Positions 33,501 through 41,825 of a stretch of 55,907 nucleotides of DNA are shown here, in pieces; the first letter of the stretch is position 1, and the number at the start of each line of letters is the position of its first letter. The notes below the pieces were generated by a model that did no database searches, was not told where the DNA came from, and saw only the letters and a program-made list of their open reading frames with translations. Both the position numbers and the translations under genes were made by a program. Location of the stretch: contig NZ_RAVZ01000012.1 of assembly GCF_003611635.1 (NCBI RefSeq), positions 1 through 55,907 of the forward strand. The letters are read 5' to 3'. This stretch comes from Corallococcus terminator (GTDB lineage: Bacteria > Myxococcota > Myxococcia > Myxococcales > Myxococcaceae).

Positions 33501-36500
33501 GCTCCACGTCGCGGTAGTCCGTCTCCACCTGCTGGGCCAACTGCGGGTTGACGTCCTTGAGCTGATCCGCCAGGGCCTCCTTGGACTGGCGCAGTTGCAG
33601 CAGCACGTCCGCGCTGGCCTTCACGCCCATGGAGCGGCCCTTGCGCGGAAGCTGCTCCAGCGCGCTGGTGGCGAAGGTGCCGATGATGGTCTTCCGGGGG
33701 CCCACCGCCTCACCGATGACGGGCAGCCGGGCCTTCTGGGCCTGCACCTCGCGCAACTGCGCCACCTGGGCCAGGTTCGCGGACAGCGCGACCATCCGTT
33801 GCAGGTCGTCCGGTTCGCCCTGCACCTCCGCGAGCGCCTTCAGGAGCGGCTTCTTCACCGTGTCGGGCAGGCCCTGCACCAGGACATCCAGGGAGCCCTT
33901 GATGCGGTCCGCCGTCTTCGCCACCGCCTCCTTGCCGGACACGGTCGCCAGGTCGAACTGCGCCACGGTGTCCCAGGCGTCCTGGGACAGGTCATCCGGC
34001 GCGGTGAAGCTGGAGGCGCGGGCCAGCGACGAGCGGACCGCGTGCGACGTCTTCGTGTGGTCCTCGTAGCCCTGGGCCGCGCGCATCTCCGCGACCTCGC
34101 GCACCAGCATCTCCGTGAGGGTCGCGGGCGTACCGCCCAGGTCCTTCAACTGCTGCGCGAGTGTGTCCAGCGGACCGTAGAGGCCCCGGCCAAGCTGCTG
34201 GCGTCCGTCCTCGTCGGCCCCCGTGTACTGCAACACGGTGGCGTACATGCCCACCACGGCGGAGTGCACATCGCCGCGCTCCAGCCGGACGGTGGCCGGC
34301 GCGAGGCCCATTTGAAGGAGGACCCCGGCGATGGGTGGCAGCTTCACTGGCGGCTTCACCGGCGGCACCGCCGTCTTGCGCACCGGCGCGCGGAGGGTCT
34401 CCACCTCGTTGGCTTCCACGGTGAGGCCCTGGCCGGACACCACCGCGATGCCCGCCGCGCGCACCTCCGCGTCCTCCAGGCCGGGCTCACCGTACGCGAC
34501 CGTGCGCCCCACCTGGAGCAGCCGATTGCCGCTCACGTGGGCCTCCTCCACCCCCGCCAGCACCACCGCTCCGCGCAGCGTCAGCCGCTCCAACCACCGC
34601 AGCGTCGCGTCCAGGGGCGCGCGCACCCGGGGCGTCACGTTCGCGACCAGCGCCTCCAGCAACGGCCGGGGCCGGGACAGCGCGGCCGGGCTCAGCTTCG
34701 TCTCCAGGCCCGGATCCAACCGGGACAGGGCCAGGGTGTTGTCCGTCTGCGATGGCACGTCCGCGAGGGCCACCTGTTCGAAGCGGTTGTCCTCCACGCG
34801 GATGCGCCCCACCGCGCCGCCCGTGCCCCAGGCGCGCACCGCTGCGTCGCCCAGCGAGCGCACCACGTTGCCCCGGATGCGCACGTCGAACACCGGCTGC
34901 GGTCCGCCCAGCAGGATGCCGAAGCCCGGCGTCGCTTCGCCCGCGCCCTCGATGCGGTTGTCCACCACCTCCACGTCCACGGCGGGGCGGCCGTTGGACT
35001 GGCCGTCATCCAGGCCATCTCCCACGACGATGCCGGCCACCACGCCCAGCACCGACGCGGCGGGCACGGCGGGCAGTGCGATCCACGAGTCGCGCACGCG
35101 CAGGCCCCGACCAGAGAGCTGGATGCCCACCTGGAACAGGCCGTTGGACGCCGCGTTGCGGATTTCATTGCCCACGACGTCCACGCCGTCGCCCGCGACC
35201 TGGATGCCTACCGCCGAGGAGCCCAGCACCTGGTTCTCCGCCACCAGCACGCGGTCCACCGGGCCGGTGGCGCCGCCCTCCGCCAGGTCCTGCACGAGGA
35301 TGCCCACGTGGAAGCCCTGCACGCGGTTGCCCCGCACCTCCACGCCGGACAGCGTTCCGTCCGCCACGTGGATGCCGGTGGTCGCCTCGCCCAGCGGCTG
35401 GAGCCGGTTGCTGGTGATGGACAGCGTGTCGATGAAGAGGCCCGCGCGCGGGAAGGATGCGAGGAAGCGCTCGGCCAGATAGGGCGCGTACGGTGCGACG
35501 GCGATGCCGGTGGCCGCGCCGATGCGGTTGTCGTCGATGATGATCCGCGAGCAGGTGCCCGTCACCAGCACGCCCGTCGCCTCGCTGCCGGCCTGGTTCG
35601 CCTGGAGGTGGCAGCGGCGCAGCGACACGCCGTGGGAGTCCGCCAGGGTCACCACGCCGTGCGGCAGTGTCTCCAGCGCTTCCAGCAGCGGCTTTGCCTG
35701 CGGCACGTCCTCCAGCGGCTTGCCGGGGTGCAGCCGTTGCAGCTTGCGCAGTTGCACCAGCGTCGCCACCACCGAACCCGCGGCGCGGCCCTGGCCGGGC
35801 ACGAGGACCTTGATGCGCTCGGCCACCACGTCCACGAAGTCGGCTTCGGCGGACGGGTGCTTCACGTCGTCCGTCTCCAGCACGCGGTCGTCGTCCACCT
35901 CCAGCAGCGGCACGAAGCGCAGGCCGTCCGTCGTCGCCACGCGGGGGGTGGGCGTGAGGAGGGAGGGCCGGGGCTCGCCAATCACCACGTCCTCGAAGGG
36001 CGCCTCCACCAACCGGAAGTCCTCGATGCGCACGTCGCCCAGCAGGCCGCAGCGGTCCACGAAGAACGCGCCGCCGGAGCCCTGGGTGCGCAGCTCGGTG
36101 GCGTCCCCGTCCCCCAGCAGGTGCACGGAGGACAGGTTGCGCAAGAGCACCGGGTGCTCCAGCTTGTAGCGGCCGGCCCGCACGAAGATGGAGCCGCCCT
36201 GCCCGCTCAGCCGGTCCACCGCCGCCTGGAGGGCTTCGTCCCCGGTGATGCCTTCGAGCATGTCCTGGTCGATGTCGCCGAAGCTGCGCACGCCGTCGCC
36301 CACCACCACCGTGAAGACGCCCGGGCCCGTCACCCGTTCGGACAGCTCCACGAGCCGGTCCCTCACCTGCGCGAGCGGGAGGTAGCGGGGCCGCAGGTCC
36401 TCGAACACGCGCGTCGCTCCGCCCTTCACGCGGGCCAGCGGCACGAAGTGGTGCACGGGGCCATGCACGGGCGCGTCGGTGAGCTGCTCCACGACTCCCC

Positions 36501-38187
36501 GGGCCGCCCCGTCCGCCGCGTGCACCCGCGCGGTGAAGGACCAGTAGTCCCCCGCCCGCCAGCCGCTGCCGGAGAACGCCAGCGTGATGCCATCCGAGAA
36601 GCGGTAGCGCAGGCCGGTGACGAGCAGGTCGCCGCCATCCCACCGCCGCACCAGCGCGCCCTGCGCCGGAGTGAAGGCCCGCCCCAGCGTGCCCCCCACC
36701 GGCAGCGGCACGGGGTCCGTGGTCAGCACGGCGCTCGCGTCCGCCAGCTCCAGCTTGCCGGTGTCCGCCTGCACGCCGCGCAGCCGCCGCAGCACCGGCT
36801 GCGGCTCGCCCTCCGGCTGGAGCCGTGTGACACGGTCCTCGATGACGATGAGGTCGCCGGCCCGCAGCTTCGCGGCGCTCGCGGGGGACACCTGGAGCGT
36901 CATCGCATCCGCGGAGGCGGGCGCGGTGAGCGGCAGCACCGTGGAGCCGTTGTCGCGCGACCACAGCACCACCGGCCGCTCCCCGCCCTTGAAGAGCTCC
37001 ACGCGGACGTGGAGGTTGTCGGTGCCCAGGTAGCCTTCACCCGTGGAGGCATTCTCCGTGGAGAGGCAGCGGTCACGGCACGGATCCAACGGCTCTGGCG
37101 GAAAGCGGTCCGGCAGCGCGCCCGTCGGGATGTTCGTCGTGAGGCGTCCCCCACCCGTCGGCGTGGGCAGCACCTCCGCGCCGGTGTTGGACAGCCCCTG
37201 GAGCGCGCGCACCTGGGAGACGAGCCGCAGGCGCACGGTGGTGTCCTGGCCGTCCAGCGCCGGCTCGTCCAGGAACACGTCGTCGTACCGGGTGGTGGTC
37301 ACCTCCCAGCAGTCCAGGAAGAAGAAGTGGTGACGGCTGCCGTCCGCCGGCAGCGCGGCCAGCGGGGGCGCCTCCGGCAGGTCCGGCTGCGCGGTGTAGC
37401 GCAGGTCGCGCTCCAGGAAGACGCGCACGCCGTCGAGGAGCAGGCGGCCCGCTCCGGGCAGCGTCCCATCGCCGCCCCGGATGACGACATCGGGGCCCAG
37501 CGTCGCGTCCTCCACGCGCAGCGCGGACACCCACGTCCGCGCCACCGGAGGCAGGCCCAGCACGCCCCAGGACTTCACCCTCCTCGCGTCCACGCCCGCG
37601 AGCGCGGCGACGGGGAAGCGCACGTCGTGCCACCCGGAGGGACGCTGGCCCAGGCCGGCGGAGAGGATGGCCTCGCGGCCGTCCGTGTCCGCGACGACCA
37701 CGCGGATGTCCACGAGCTCATCGTCGGTGGGGGGACGCTCGAAGCGCAGGCCCATGACGAGCGCGGAGGCACTGAAGGTGGATCCGTCCGACCTCACCAC
37801 GGTGGTGAGGTCCAGCGGCGTGGGCAGCGTGCGGCGCAGCGCCACGTGCCCCCGGCTGCGCACCACGAAGGGCAGCGTCTCCGCGTCGTAGCGGTCCAGG
37901 CGCAGCTCGCGCGGGATGACGCGCTCGTCGTCCGCGGGCAGCCCCTGACCCGCCCAGCCGAGCACGTTGCCGATGGGGTCCACGAGGAAGGTATCGACGA
38001 TGCGGAAGCCGTCGTCGGGCGAACCGTTGGCCACGTCGGCGGAGCGGCGGCGCGCGTCCACGGTGCGCAGCCGGACCTCCTCGTTGTGGTCGGCGTCGAG
38101 GCTCATGCGCCCCATCTGCTGATAGACGCCGGAGAATCGCCGGGCTTCGTCGAAGCGGGACCTGGAGGTGTACGCTTTCACGGTCAT
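30532..38187 (-). CDS. giant DUF6519 / right-handed beta-helix protein (2551 aa)
   Basis: Probably a particle-surface or fibre-like protein. Residues 1-60 match the DUF6519 start seen in tail-like clusters (FSGVYQQMGRMSLDADHNEE). The N-terminal region runs to about 640. At about 645-705 a pectin-lyase-type lead-in appears (DEALQAAVDRLSGQGGSIFV, RAGRYKLEHP). Three blocks follow: a right-handed beta-helix with many N-R/N-x-I turns (about 700-1270, e.g. VEVRGNRVQGFHVGILVQDL), a long helical insert (about 1290-1900, e.g. AEMRAAQGYEDHTK, DQLKDVNPQLAQQVETDY), and a second beta-helix (about 1915-2270, GAVYLRRTDSTVFSGNRCES). The end (VVILGGSRVAAVGN) is beta-rich again. Beta-helices of this kind bind or cleave polysaccharide in tailspikes; no catalytic residues are evident. 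It overlaps the tail-protein-I gene by 4 bases (ATGA). Confidence 0.8.
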   Translation of the reverse strand: MTVKAYTSRSRFDEARRFSGVYQQMGRMSLDADHNEEVRLRTVDARRRSADVANGSPDDGFRIVDTFLVDPIGNVLGWAGQGLPADDERVIPRELRLDRYDAETLPFVVRSRGHVALRRTLPTPLDLTTVVRSDGSTFSASALVMGLRFERPPTDDELVDIRVVVADTDGREAILSAGLGQRPSGWHDVRFPVAALAGVDARRVKSWGVLGLPPVARTWVSALRVEDATLGPDVVIRGGDGTLPGAGRLLLDGVRVFLERDLRYTAQPDLPEAPPLAALPADGSRHHFFFLDCWEVTTTRYDDVFLDEPALDGQDTTVRLRLVSQVRALQGLSNTGAEVLPTPTGGGRLTTNIPTGALPDRFPPEPLDPCRDRCLSTENASTGEGYLGTDNLHVRVELFKGGERPVVLWSRDNGSTVLPLTAPASADAMTLQVSPASAAKLRAGDLIVIEDRVTRLQPEGEPQPVLRRLRGVQADTGKLELADASAVLTTDPVPLPVGGTLGRAFTPAQGALVRRWDGGDLLVTGLRYRFSDGITLAFSGSGWRAGDYWSFTARVHAADGAARGVVEQLTDAPVHGPVHHFVPLARVKGGATRVFEDLRPRYLPLAQVRDRLVELSERVTGPGVFTVVVGDGVRSFGDIDQDMLEGITGDEALQAAVDRLSGQGGSIFVRAGRYKLEHPVLLRNLSSVHLLGDGDATELRTQGSGGAFFVDRCGLLGDVRIEDFRLVEAPFEDVVIGEPRPSLLTPTPRVATTDGLRFVPLLEVDDDRVLETDDVKHPSAEADFVDVVAERIKVLVPGQGRAAGSVVATLVQLRKLQRLHPGKPLEDVPQAKPLLEALETLPHGVVTLADSHGVSLRRCHLQANQAGSEATGVLVTGTCSRIIIDDNRIGAATGIAVAPYAPYLAERFLASFPRAGLFIDTLSITSNRLQPLGEATTGIHVADGTLSGVEVRGNRVQGFHVGILVQDLAEGGATGPVDRVLVAENQVLGSSAVGIQVAGDGVDVVGNEIRNAASNGLFQVGIQLSGRGLRVRDSWIALPAVPAASVLGVVAGIVVGDGLDDGQSNGRPAVDVEVVDNRIEGAGEATPGFGILLGGPQPVFDVRIRGNVVRSLGDAAVRAWGTGGAVGRIRVEDNRFEQVALADVPSQTDNTLALSRLDPGLETKLSPAALSRPRPLLEALVANVTPRVRAPLDATLRWLERLTLRGAVVLAGVEEAHVSGNRLLQVGRTVAYGEPGLEDAEVRAAGIAVVSGQGLTVEANEVETLRAPVRKTAVPPVKPPVKLPPIAGVLLQMGLAPATVRLERGDVHSAVVGMYATVLQYTGADEDGRQQLGRGLYGPLDTLAQQLKDLGGTPATLTEMLVREVAEMRAAQGYEDHTKTSHAVRSSLARASSFTAPDDLSQDAWDTVAQFDLATVSGKEAVAKTADRIKGSLDVLVQGLPDTVKKPLLKALAEVQGEPDDLQRMVALSANLAQVAQLREVQAQKARLPVIGEAVGPRKTIIGTFATSALEQLPRKGRSMGVKASADVLLQLRQSKEALADQLKDVNPQLAQQVETDYRDVERTGGQARPVERLRSTLKQVLEFTHGVVAPVELSVEDAERVTAQGRTATIGLYTANLDRQAAGLITESEDTVEKQLRSFSTAVGQLSELVSGDAQLSAFSTQAHQAVLAAIAQPQKRSEQVAIARGLLDRIRVQTLDVLPMPVALPPTGSVWADPLDRRLAALGALVLAVRGVPPGKVLTESMALYVSHYSRALDIVGIDGKLRESILQRIREAIQRLTGNEPGDAPRQALHQLAREPADLAAEAVGKSSGSASAKAGSSVTPELEATAVLLRASEQGLNPAEDDASRIARLQEYLRQRATKVSASLVVIVTGMTDLGGILDVLRKGLEQLARGEAPDPGDLVPPVFDTFPQPADGLFLSGVGGRVRLSGNTVRDAVTGITVLPASGHVMTESEVQPGSLLDVEGNRLEGCAVAGLVLRQGLAVTVVADNHFFACGGLPTAGDPGLGQAVASFAGSGELVVRDNVFLESGNTLAQALLHEVAIDWRGEVGVRGNTVRHEGGGGGGTGVLVVTDTLPEDLVAKLSRVPFLASDPPPKVDLPGRSVAPATLALPVNVLAGVPRAEDLVQLGSLKQRFAAGPVLNRPLTVPSQVFVPAKSASTAASRYLDAAFAPVQSALLDFLIKPIPILPLPQVRSLRGVQVEGNDISARGPALLVLGNGGPVISTTVSGNTLRSAGGVGAVYLRRTDSTVFSGNRCESLDTVNVVVLRVGRAPVTFTGNVVLGAEPVTPALPPVQPPWTLPSDSLILQIPVGGGTSLGVPLNQELLLGGLQRRRDVASDAFSTLLAEMVTAPAPQVGPDGKPLSADIPTRAVVDRPTLEDVRARLPQGIDLRISARTLYGIAEPMDDSPTAALRTLVDRVALHVEKPEDVQGHVRSVLASAEGDPKKALQLVDKSVLGIDSAAPTVKQSILNVSVLHEVLADSFYSGGSVGGPTPVQDATVTANVPAPPPPDPYAHSVVILGGSRVAAVGNATTSGVHVQEADSVVELNP

Positions 38188-41100
38188 GATCGGCTCATCC
38201 GGGTCAGGTCGTCTTGGGTGCGGTCGGCGTGGAACGGCGTCACGCCAATGGGCATGCTGTCGTCGGTGCGCGCGAAGAGTTCACGCTCGTGGTCGGAGCG
38301 TTCGCCGTGGGCGCCCGGAGTGCCGCCGCGTTCGGAAGCGCGGAGCGCGTCAGGGCCGTTGTTGTCCGCCAGCACGAGGTAGCCCGGCTCTGTCTGGCGG
38401 TTGGATTGGAACGACACGGTGTGCACCCGCGACTGGTGCGACACCGGCGGCTGTCCCCCGCGCCCCAGCAGGCTGTAGCGGACCCAGCCCAGGTCCGGCC
38501 GGTCCGTGCGCACCTCGCCCGCGAAGGCGCAGGAAGACGCCTCCAGCACGCCCGCCTCGGTCGCGCCCAGCACCGTGCAGTGCCGCAGCCTCACGCTCGC
38601 GCCAGCCGCTCGGATGGCGGTGGCTTCGCGACTGCCCGCATCGAAGGTGCACCCCGCGGCGATGAGGTGGACCCAGGGTGGCAGCTCGATGGCGCCCACC
38701 AGGCAGCCGTAGAGGCGCAGCTCCACGTCGGCCGGAGGCAGGGAGCGGCGCGCGCTGATGTCCTGGTGCCCACCACCCGGCATCCACAGTCCCACCTGCC
38801 CGGGCGCGCCCAGGTTGCACCAGCGCAGGTCCGCCTGCCCTCGCGCGAGCACCAGGTCCAACCGCCCGGTGAGCCACAACCCCGCGAGCCACACGCGCGT
38901 GTCGGCGCCGCCACCGAAGCCCGGGTAGAGCGCCAGCGAGAGGCCGTGCTCATCCGCGCCGATGCAGGGCGCGGCGCCGGTGTCCGCGGCGAAGAGGGAC
39001 AGGCCCGACTCCAGGCCCAGGGACAGACGCTCCGGCGGAAGTCGAGGCGACCCGATGATGCCCACCAATGGCGGCGTGCCGATGCCCAGGCATTCCGCGA
39101 GCGTGGCGACGATGGGCCGCTCCACATCTCCGGCCGCGAGCACGCCTCCCGCGCGCGACGGGGAGATCCACGCCGTGACGGGACGCCCGGTGCCGGAGCG
39201 ATCGCCAGGGCGATCCGGGGGCTCGGGGAACGGCAGGTCCGGCTCCGCCCACTCGTCCGGCGGACGACGATCCGGGGTGAGCAGGCCGGCGCCCAGGGAC
39301 GCGCCCCGGCCCACGCGGGCGGAGACGGTGACGAGGCCCTCGGGAGCATCGTCCTGGAGCACGATGCGGCCCAGGCGCGGATCCACCGCCACGATGCCGT
39401 CGGCGTTGCTCGGGGCCAGCGCGCCCCATGGCCCCAGGCTGCGCTGACGCAGCCGGAACGGGTGACGCCGCAGACGACCGGGCACCGAGTACCGGCGCGC
39501 ATCACCGGACCGCGAGGCGTCCCGTGCGTGGTACGCGCCGCCGGGTCGCGCATCCAGCGGAAGAGGCTGCCCCGGACGAGGCTCGATGAAGACCGCGCCG
39601 TCATTGGCGACGTTGAAGCGCAGGAACTCATCCGGCAGCAGCGCCAGCTCCGGCAGGAACGCGAGGTAGCCGCGTCCCCCCAGCGAGAAGACGACCTCCG
39701 ACGCGGGCAGCGGCGAAGGGTCCACGAAGAGCACGCGCCCGTCGGCGTACAGCGCCTGACCGGGAATCGGAGGGTTCGCGCCGTCCGCCTCCAGGACGCC
39801 CCACACCCAGGCGCTCTCACCCGAGGTCAGCGACAACAGCCGGGGCCGGGGCGTGTCCGCCCAGACGAGCACCTCCACGCCGGTCGCGGTCTCCCGGGCC
39901 ACGAGCACCCCGGGCAGTCCCGGTTCAATGGGCAGCGGGGCCAGCGGACGCCAGGCGGGACTCGCGGACGCGGGGTCACAGCCCATCACCGTCACGGCCA
40001 GCTCCCCCGTCACGGCCTCTCCGCCCACGAGCACCAGTCCCTGCGGCGTGCCGAGCAGCGTGGCCGCCTTGCGCTCCTGGCGGTTGCGCACCGCATGCGG
40101 ACGCCACGTGCCGCCCGCGACCGGGAGCGACCACAGGTCCCCGGTGGGCGCACCGCCCAGGTCTCCGCCAAAGATGAAGAGCCGCCCCCCGCGCACGCAC
40201 AGGCTGGGGGCCCATCGCGCCGCCGGCTGTCGTGGACTCGGGGTGTCCAGCCGGGTCGCCGTTGGCGTGGCACCGTCCAGGCCCGTCACCGACCACACGC
40301 CCAGCTTCCCCGCGCCATCCGGAGCCACCAGCAGCAGCGCGTCCGCGAGCGCCGCCACCGCCATGCCCGGCCCATCCGGAGGCAGGGCCCCCACCAGTTC
40401 CTCCGCCTGCCAGGGCCCACCGTCGCCGCTCGCATCGAAGCGGACGAGGCGCAGGCTCCCGTCCGCGAGGTGCTGTTCGATGCGCGCCACCCATGGGACT
40501 CCCGCAAGCAGCACGCGGACCGCGTTGCTCCGGGGCAGGCCCAGGCGGATGCCGGAGGTGAGCGTGCGCCACGTGCCATCCGTGTCGCGCAGGCGCGGAT
40601 CTCCCTTCAAGCGCTCGACGAGCAACGCGGCCGTGGTGCCGCCCAGGGACTGGTTTGCTTCCGGGGTGATGGTGACGATGTTCGGCGCGCCCGGTTCGAG
40701 CACGGTGGACAGCAGCGGCGTGTCCGAGTCCTCACGCGCGGCGAGCAGCGTGAGGCGCCACTGGTCTCCCGCCGAGGGCCGTCCCCGGTCCGCGAACCGG
40801 AGCGTGGGCGAAGGCCCCACGGGTGCGGTGGGCAGCGGGCCTCGCAAGAGCGGCAGCGCTTCCGGGCCCACCAGGGGAATGCCATCCACGGAGACGGTGA
40901 GGGCATCCGCCCGCTCGGCCGCGTCCGCGTCTTCCGCCAGCGCGGTGGGCGTCAGCAGCATCGCCGCCGTGCGGCCCGTCGCGGGCGAGGCGGGTTCGGG
41001 TTCATGCCGCGCGGTGAGACCTCCGGTGAGGTCCGCGCGCTCCAGCGGCTTGAGCCACACCAGCGGTCCGTCGCGGTCCAGCGGATCCACGCGGAAGCCC

Positions 41101-41825
41101 CGGTAGCCGTTGGGCAGGACGTGCACGATCGCGGGAGTCACCTCCTCCAGCTCCACGGGCGTCAGGCGCGCGGTGCGGATGAGGGCCACGTCCGGACGGG
41201 CCCAGCCCAGCAGGTCCAACGTGCGCGGCGAGGCGGCGTTGCGTCCCGCGTCCGCGCGGCCCAACCGGCGCAGGGCCTGATCCAACGTCTCGCCCGGTGC
41301 CACGCCCAGCAACGGCCCCCGTTCGGGGACGCCGTCGCGGGGACGTTCGATGCCGGGCGAGCGGCGCGTGAGCGGGTCCGCGAGGCCGATGGGATCCCAC
41401 ACCACCGCGGTGCGCCCACGCCAGGGCAGCAGGTCGTTGAGGTCCTGCGTCTCCAGGAGCGATCGGAAGGCCTCATCCACCTCCGCGTCCCAGAGGCTGG
41501 TGACGGACAGCATCTCCTCCAGCGACGCGAGCGTGCCTTTCCGACGACGCCACGCCACCGCGCGCGCCACCACGCCGCGCTGCACGCGAGGGTCGCCGGT
41601 GATCAGCCTCGCGCCCAGCAGCTCCGCCAGCAGCGGCAGCGCCTGCGGCCCGGCACGTTCGACGAAGTGATCATCCCAGAGCTGGTCCACCGCGAAGGAG
41701 AACGCGTCCAGCTCCGTGCCCAGCACGGCGAGCAGCTTGAGGAAGGGATGGTCCGCGAGGCCGGCGTCCCGCGCCGTGTAGAGGCCGGGCAGGAGCTGGA
41801 GCAGACGCTGCGAGGGAAGGCTCAT
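38184..41825 (-). CDS. tail protein I (Afp12-like) fused to beta-propeller and beta-helix
   Basis: A 1213-aa baseplate wedge protein. Residues 1-130 are the P2-gpI-type domain: LLQLLPGLYTARDAGLADHP, then RRRKGTLASLEEMLSVTSLW. This normally joins baseplate J proteins to the fibres. Residues about 500-720 carry kelch-like blades (APSLCVRGGRLFIFGGDLGG; GLVLVGGEAVTG), suggesting a beta-propeller. Residues about 970-1110 look like a short beta-helix (VHLIAAGCTFDAGSREATAI, VRLRHCTVLGATEAGVLEAS). The tail ends in a His/Arg-rich stretch. Usual gpI domains are much shorter, so about 1000 residues are added modules. The start lies within the stop of the second baseplate J gene. Confidence 0.8.
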   Translation of the reverse strand: MSLPSQRLLQLLPGLYTARDAGLADHPFLKLLAVLGTELDAFSFAVDQLWDDHFVERAGPQALPLLAELLGARLITGDPRVQRGVVARAVAWRRRKGTLASLEEMLSVTSLWDAEVDEAFRSLLETQDLNDLLPWRGRTAVVWDPIGLADPLTRRSPGIERPRDGVPERGPLLGVAPGETLDQALRRLGRADAGRNAASPRTLDLLGWARPDVALIRTARLTPVELEEVTPAIVHVLPNGYRGFRVDPLDRDGPLVWLKPLERADLTGGLTARHEPEPASPATGRTAAMLLTPTALAEDADAAERADALTVSVDGIPLVGPEALPLLRGPLPTAPVGPSPTLRFADRGRPSAGDQWRLTLLAAREDSDTPLLSTVLEPGAPNIVTITPEANQSLGGTTAALLVERLKGDPRLRDTDGTWRTLTSGIRLGLPRSNAVRVLLAGVPWVARIEQHLADGSLRLVRFDASGDGGPWQAEELVGALPPDGPGMAVAALADALLLVAPDGAGKLGVWSVTGLDGATPTATRLDTPSPRQPAARWAPSLCVRGGRLFIFGGDLGGAPTGDLWSLPVAGGTWRPHAVRNRQERKAATLLGTPQGLVLVGGEAVTGELAVTVMGCDPASASPAWRPLAPLPIEPGLPGVLVARETATGVEVLVWADTPRPRLLSLTSGESAWVWGVLEADGANPPIPGQALYADGRVLFVDPSPLPASEVVFSLGGRGYLAFLPELALLPDEFLRFNVANDGAVFIEPRPGQPLPLDARPGGAYHARDASRSGDARRYSVPGRLRRHPFRLRQRSLGPWGALAPSNADGIVAVDPRLGRIVLQDDAPEGLVTVSARVGRGASLGAGLLTPDRRPPDEWAEPDLPFPEPPDRPGDRSGTGRPVTAWISPSRAGGVLAAGDVERPIVATLAECLGIGTPPLVGIIGSPRLPPERLSLGLESGLSLFAADTGAAPCIGADEHGLSLALYPGFGGGADTRVWLAGLWLTGRLDLVLARGQADLRWCNLGAPGQVGLWMPGGGHQDISARRSLPPADVELRLYGCLVGAIELPPWVHLIAAGCTFDAGSREATAIRAAGASVRLRHCTVLGATEAGVLEASSCAFAGEVRTDRPDLGWVRYSLLGRGGQPPVSHQSRVHTVSFQSNRQTEPGYLVLADNNGPDALRASERGGTPGAHGERSDHERELFARTDDSMPIGVTPFHADRTQDDLTRMSRS

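Noticed and set aside
30886-38382. Very long open frame on the + strand (about 2498 codons) opposite the DUF6519 gene
   Set aside because: It is His/Arg/Gln-rich without domains, and arises from the strong GC third-position bias of the - strand gene, which has a recognisable start, domains and operon overlaps.
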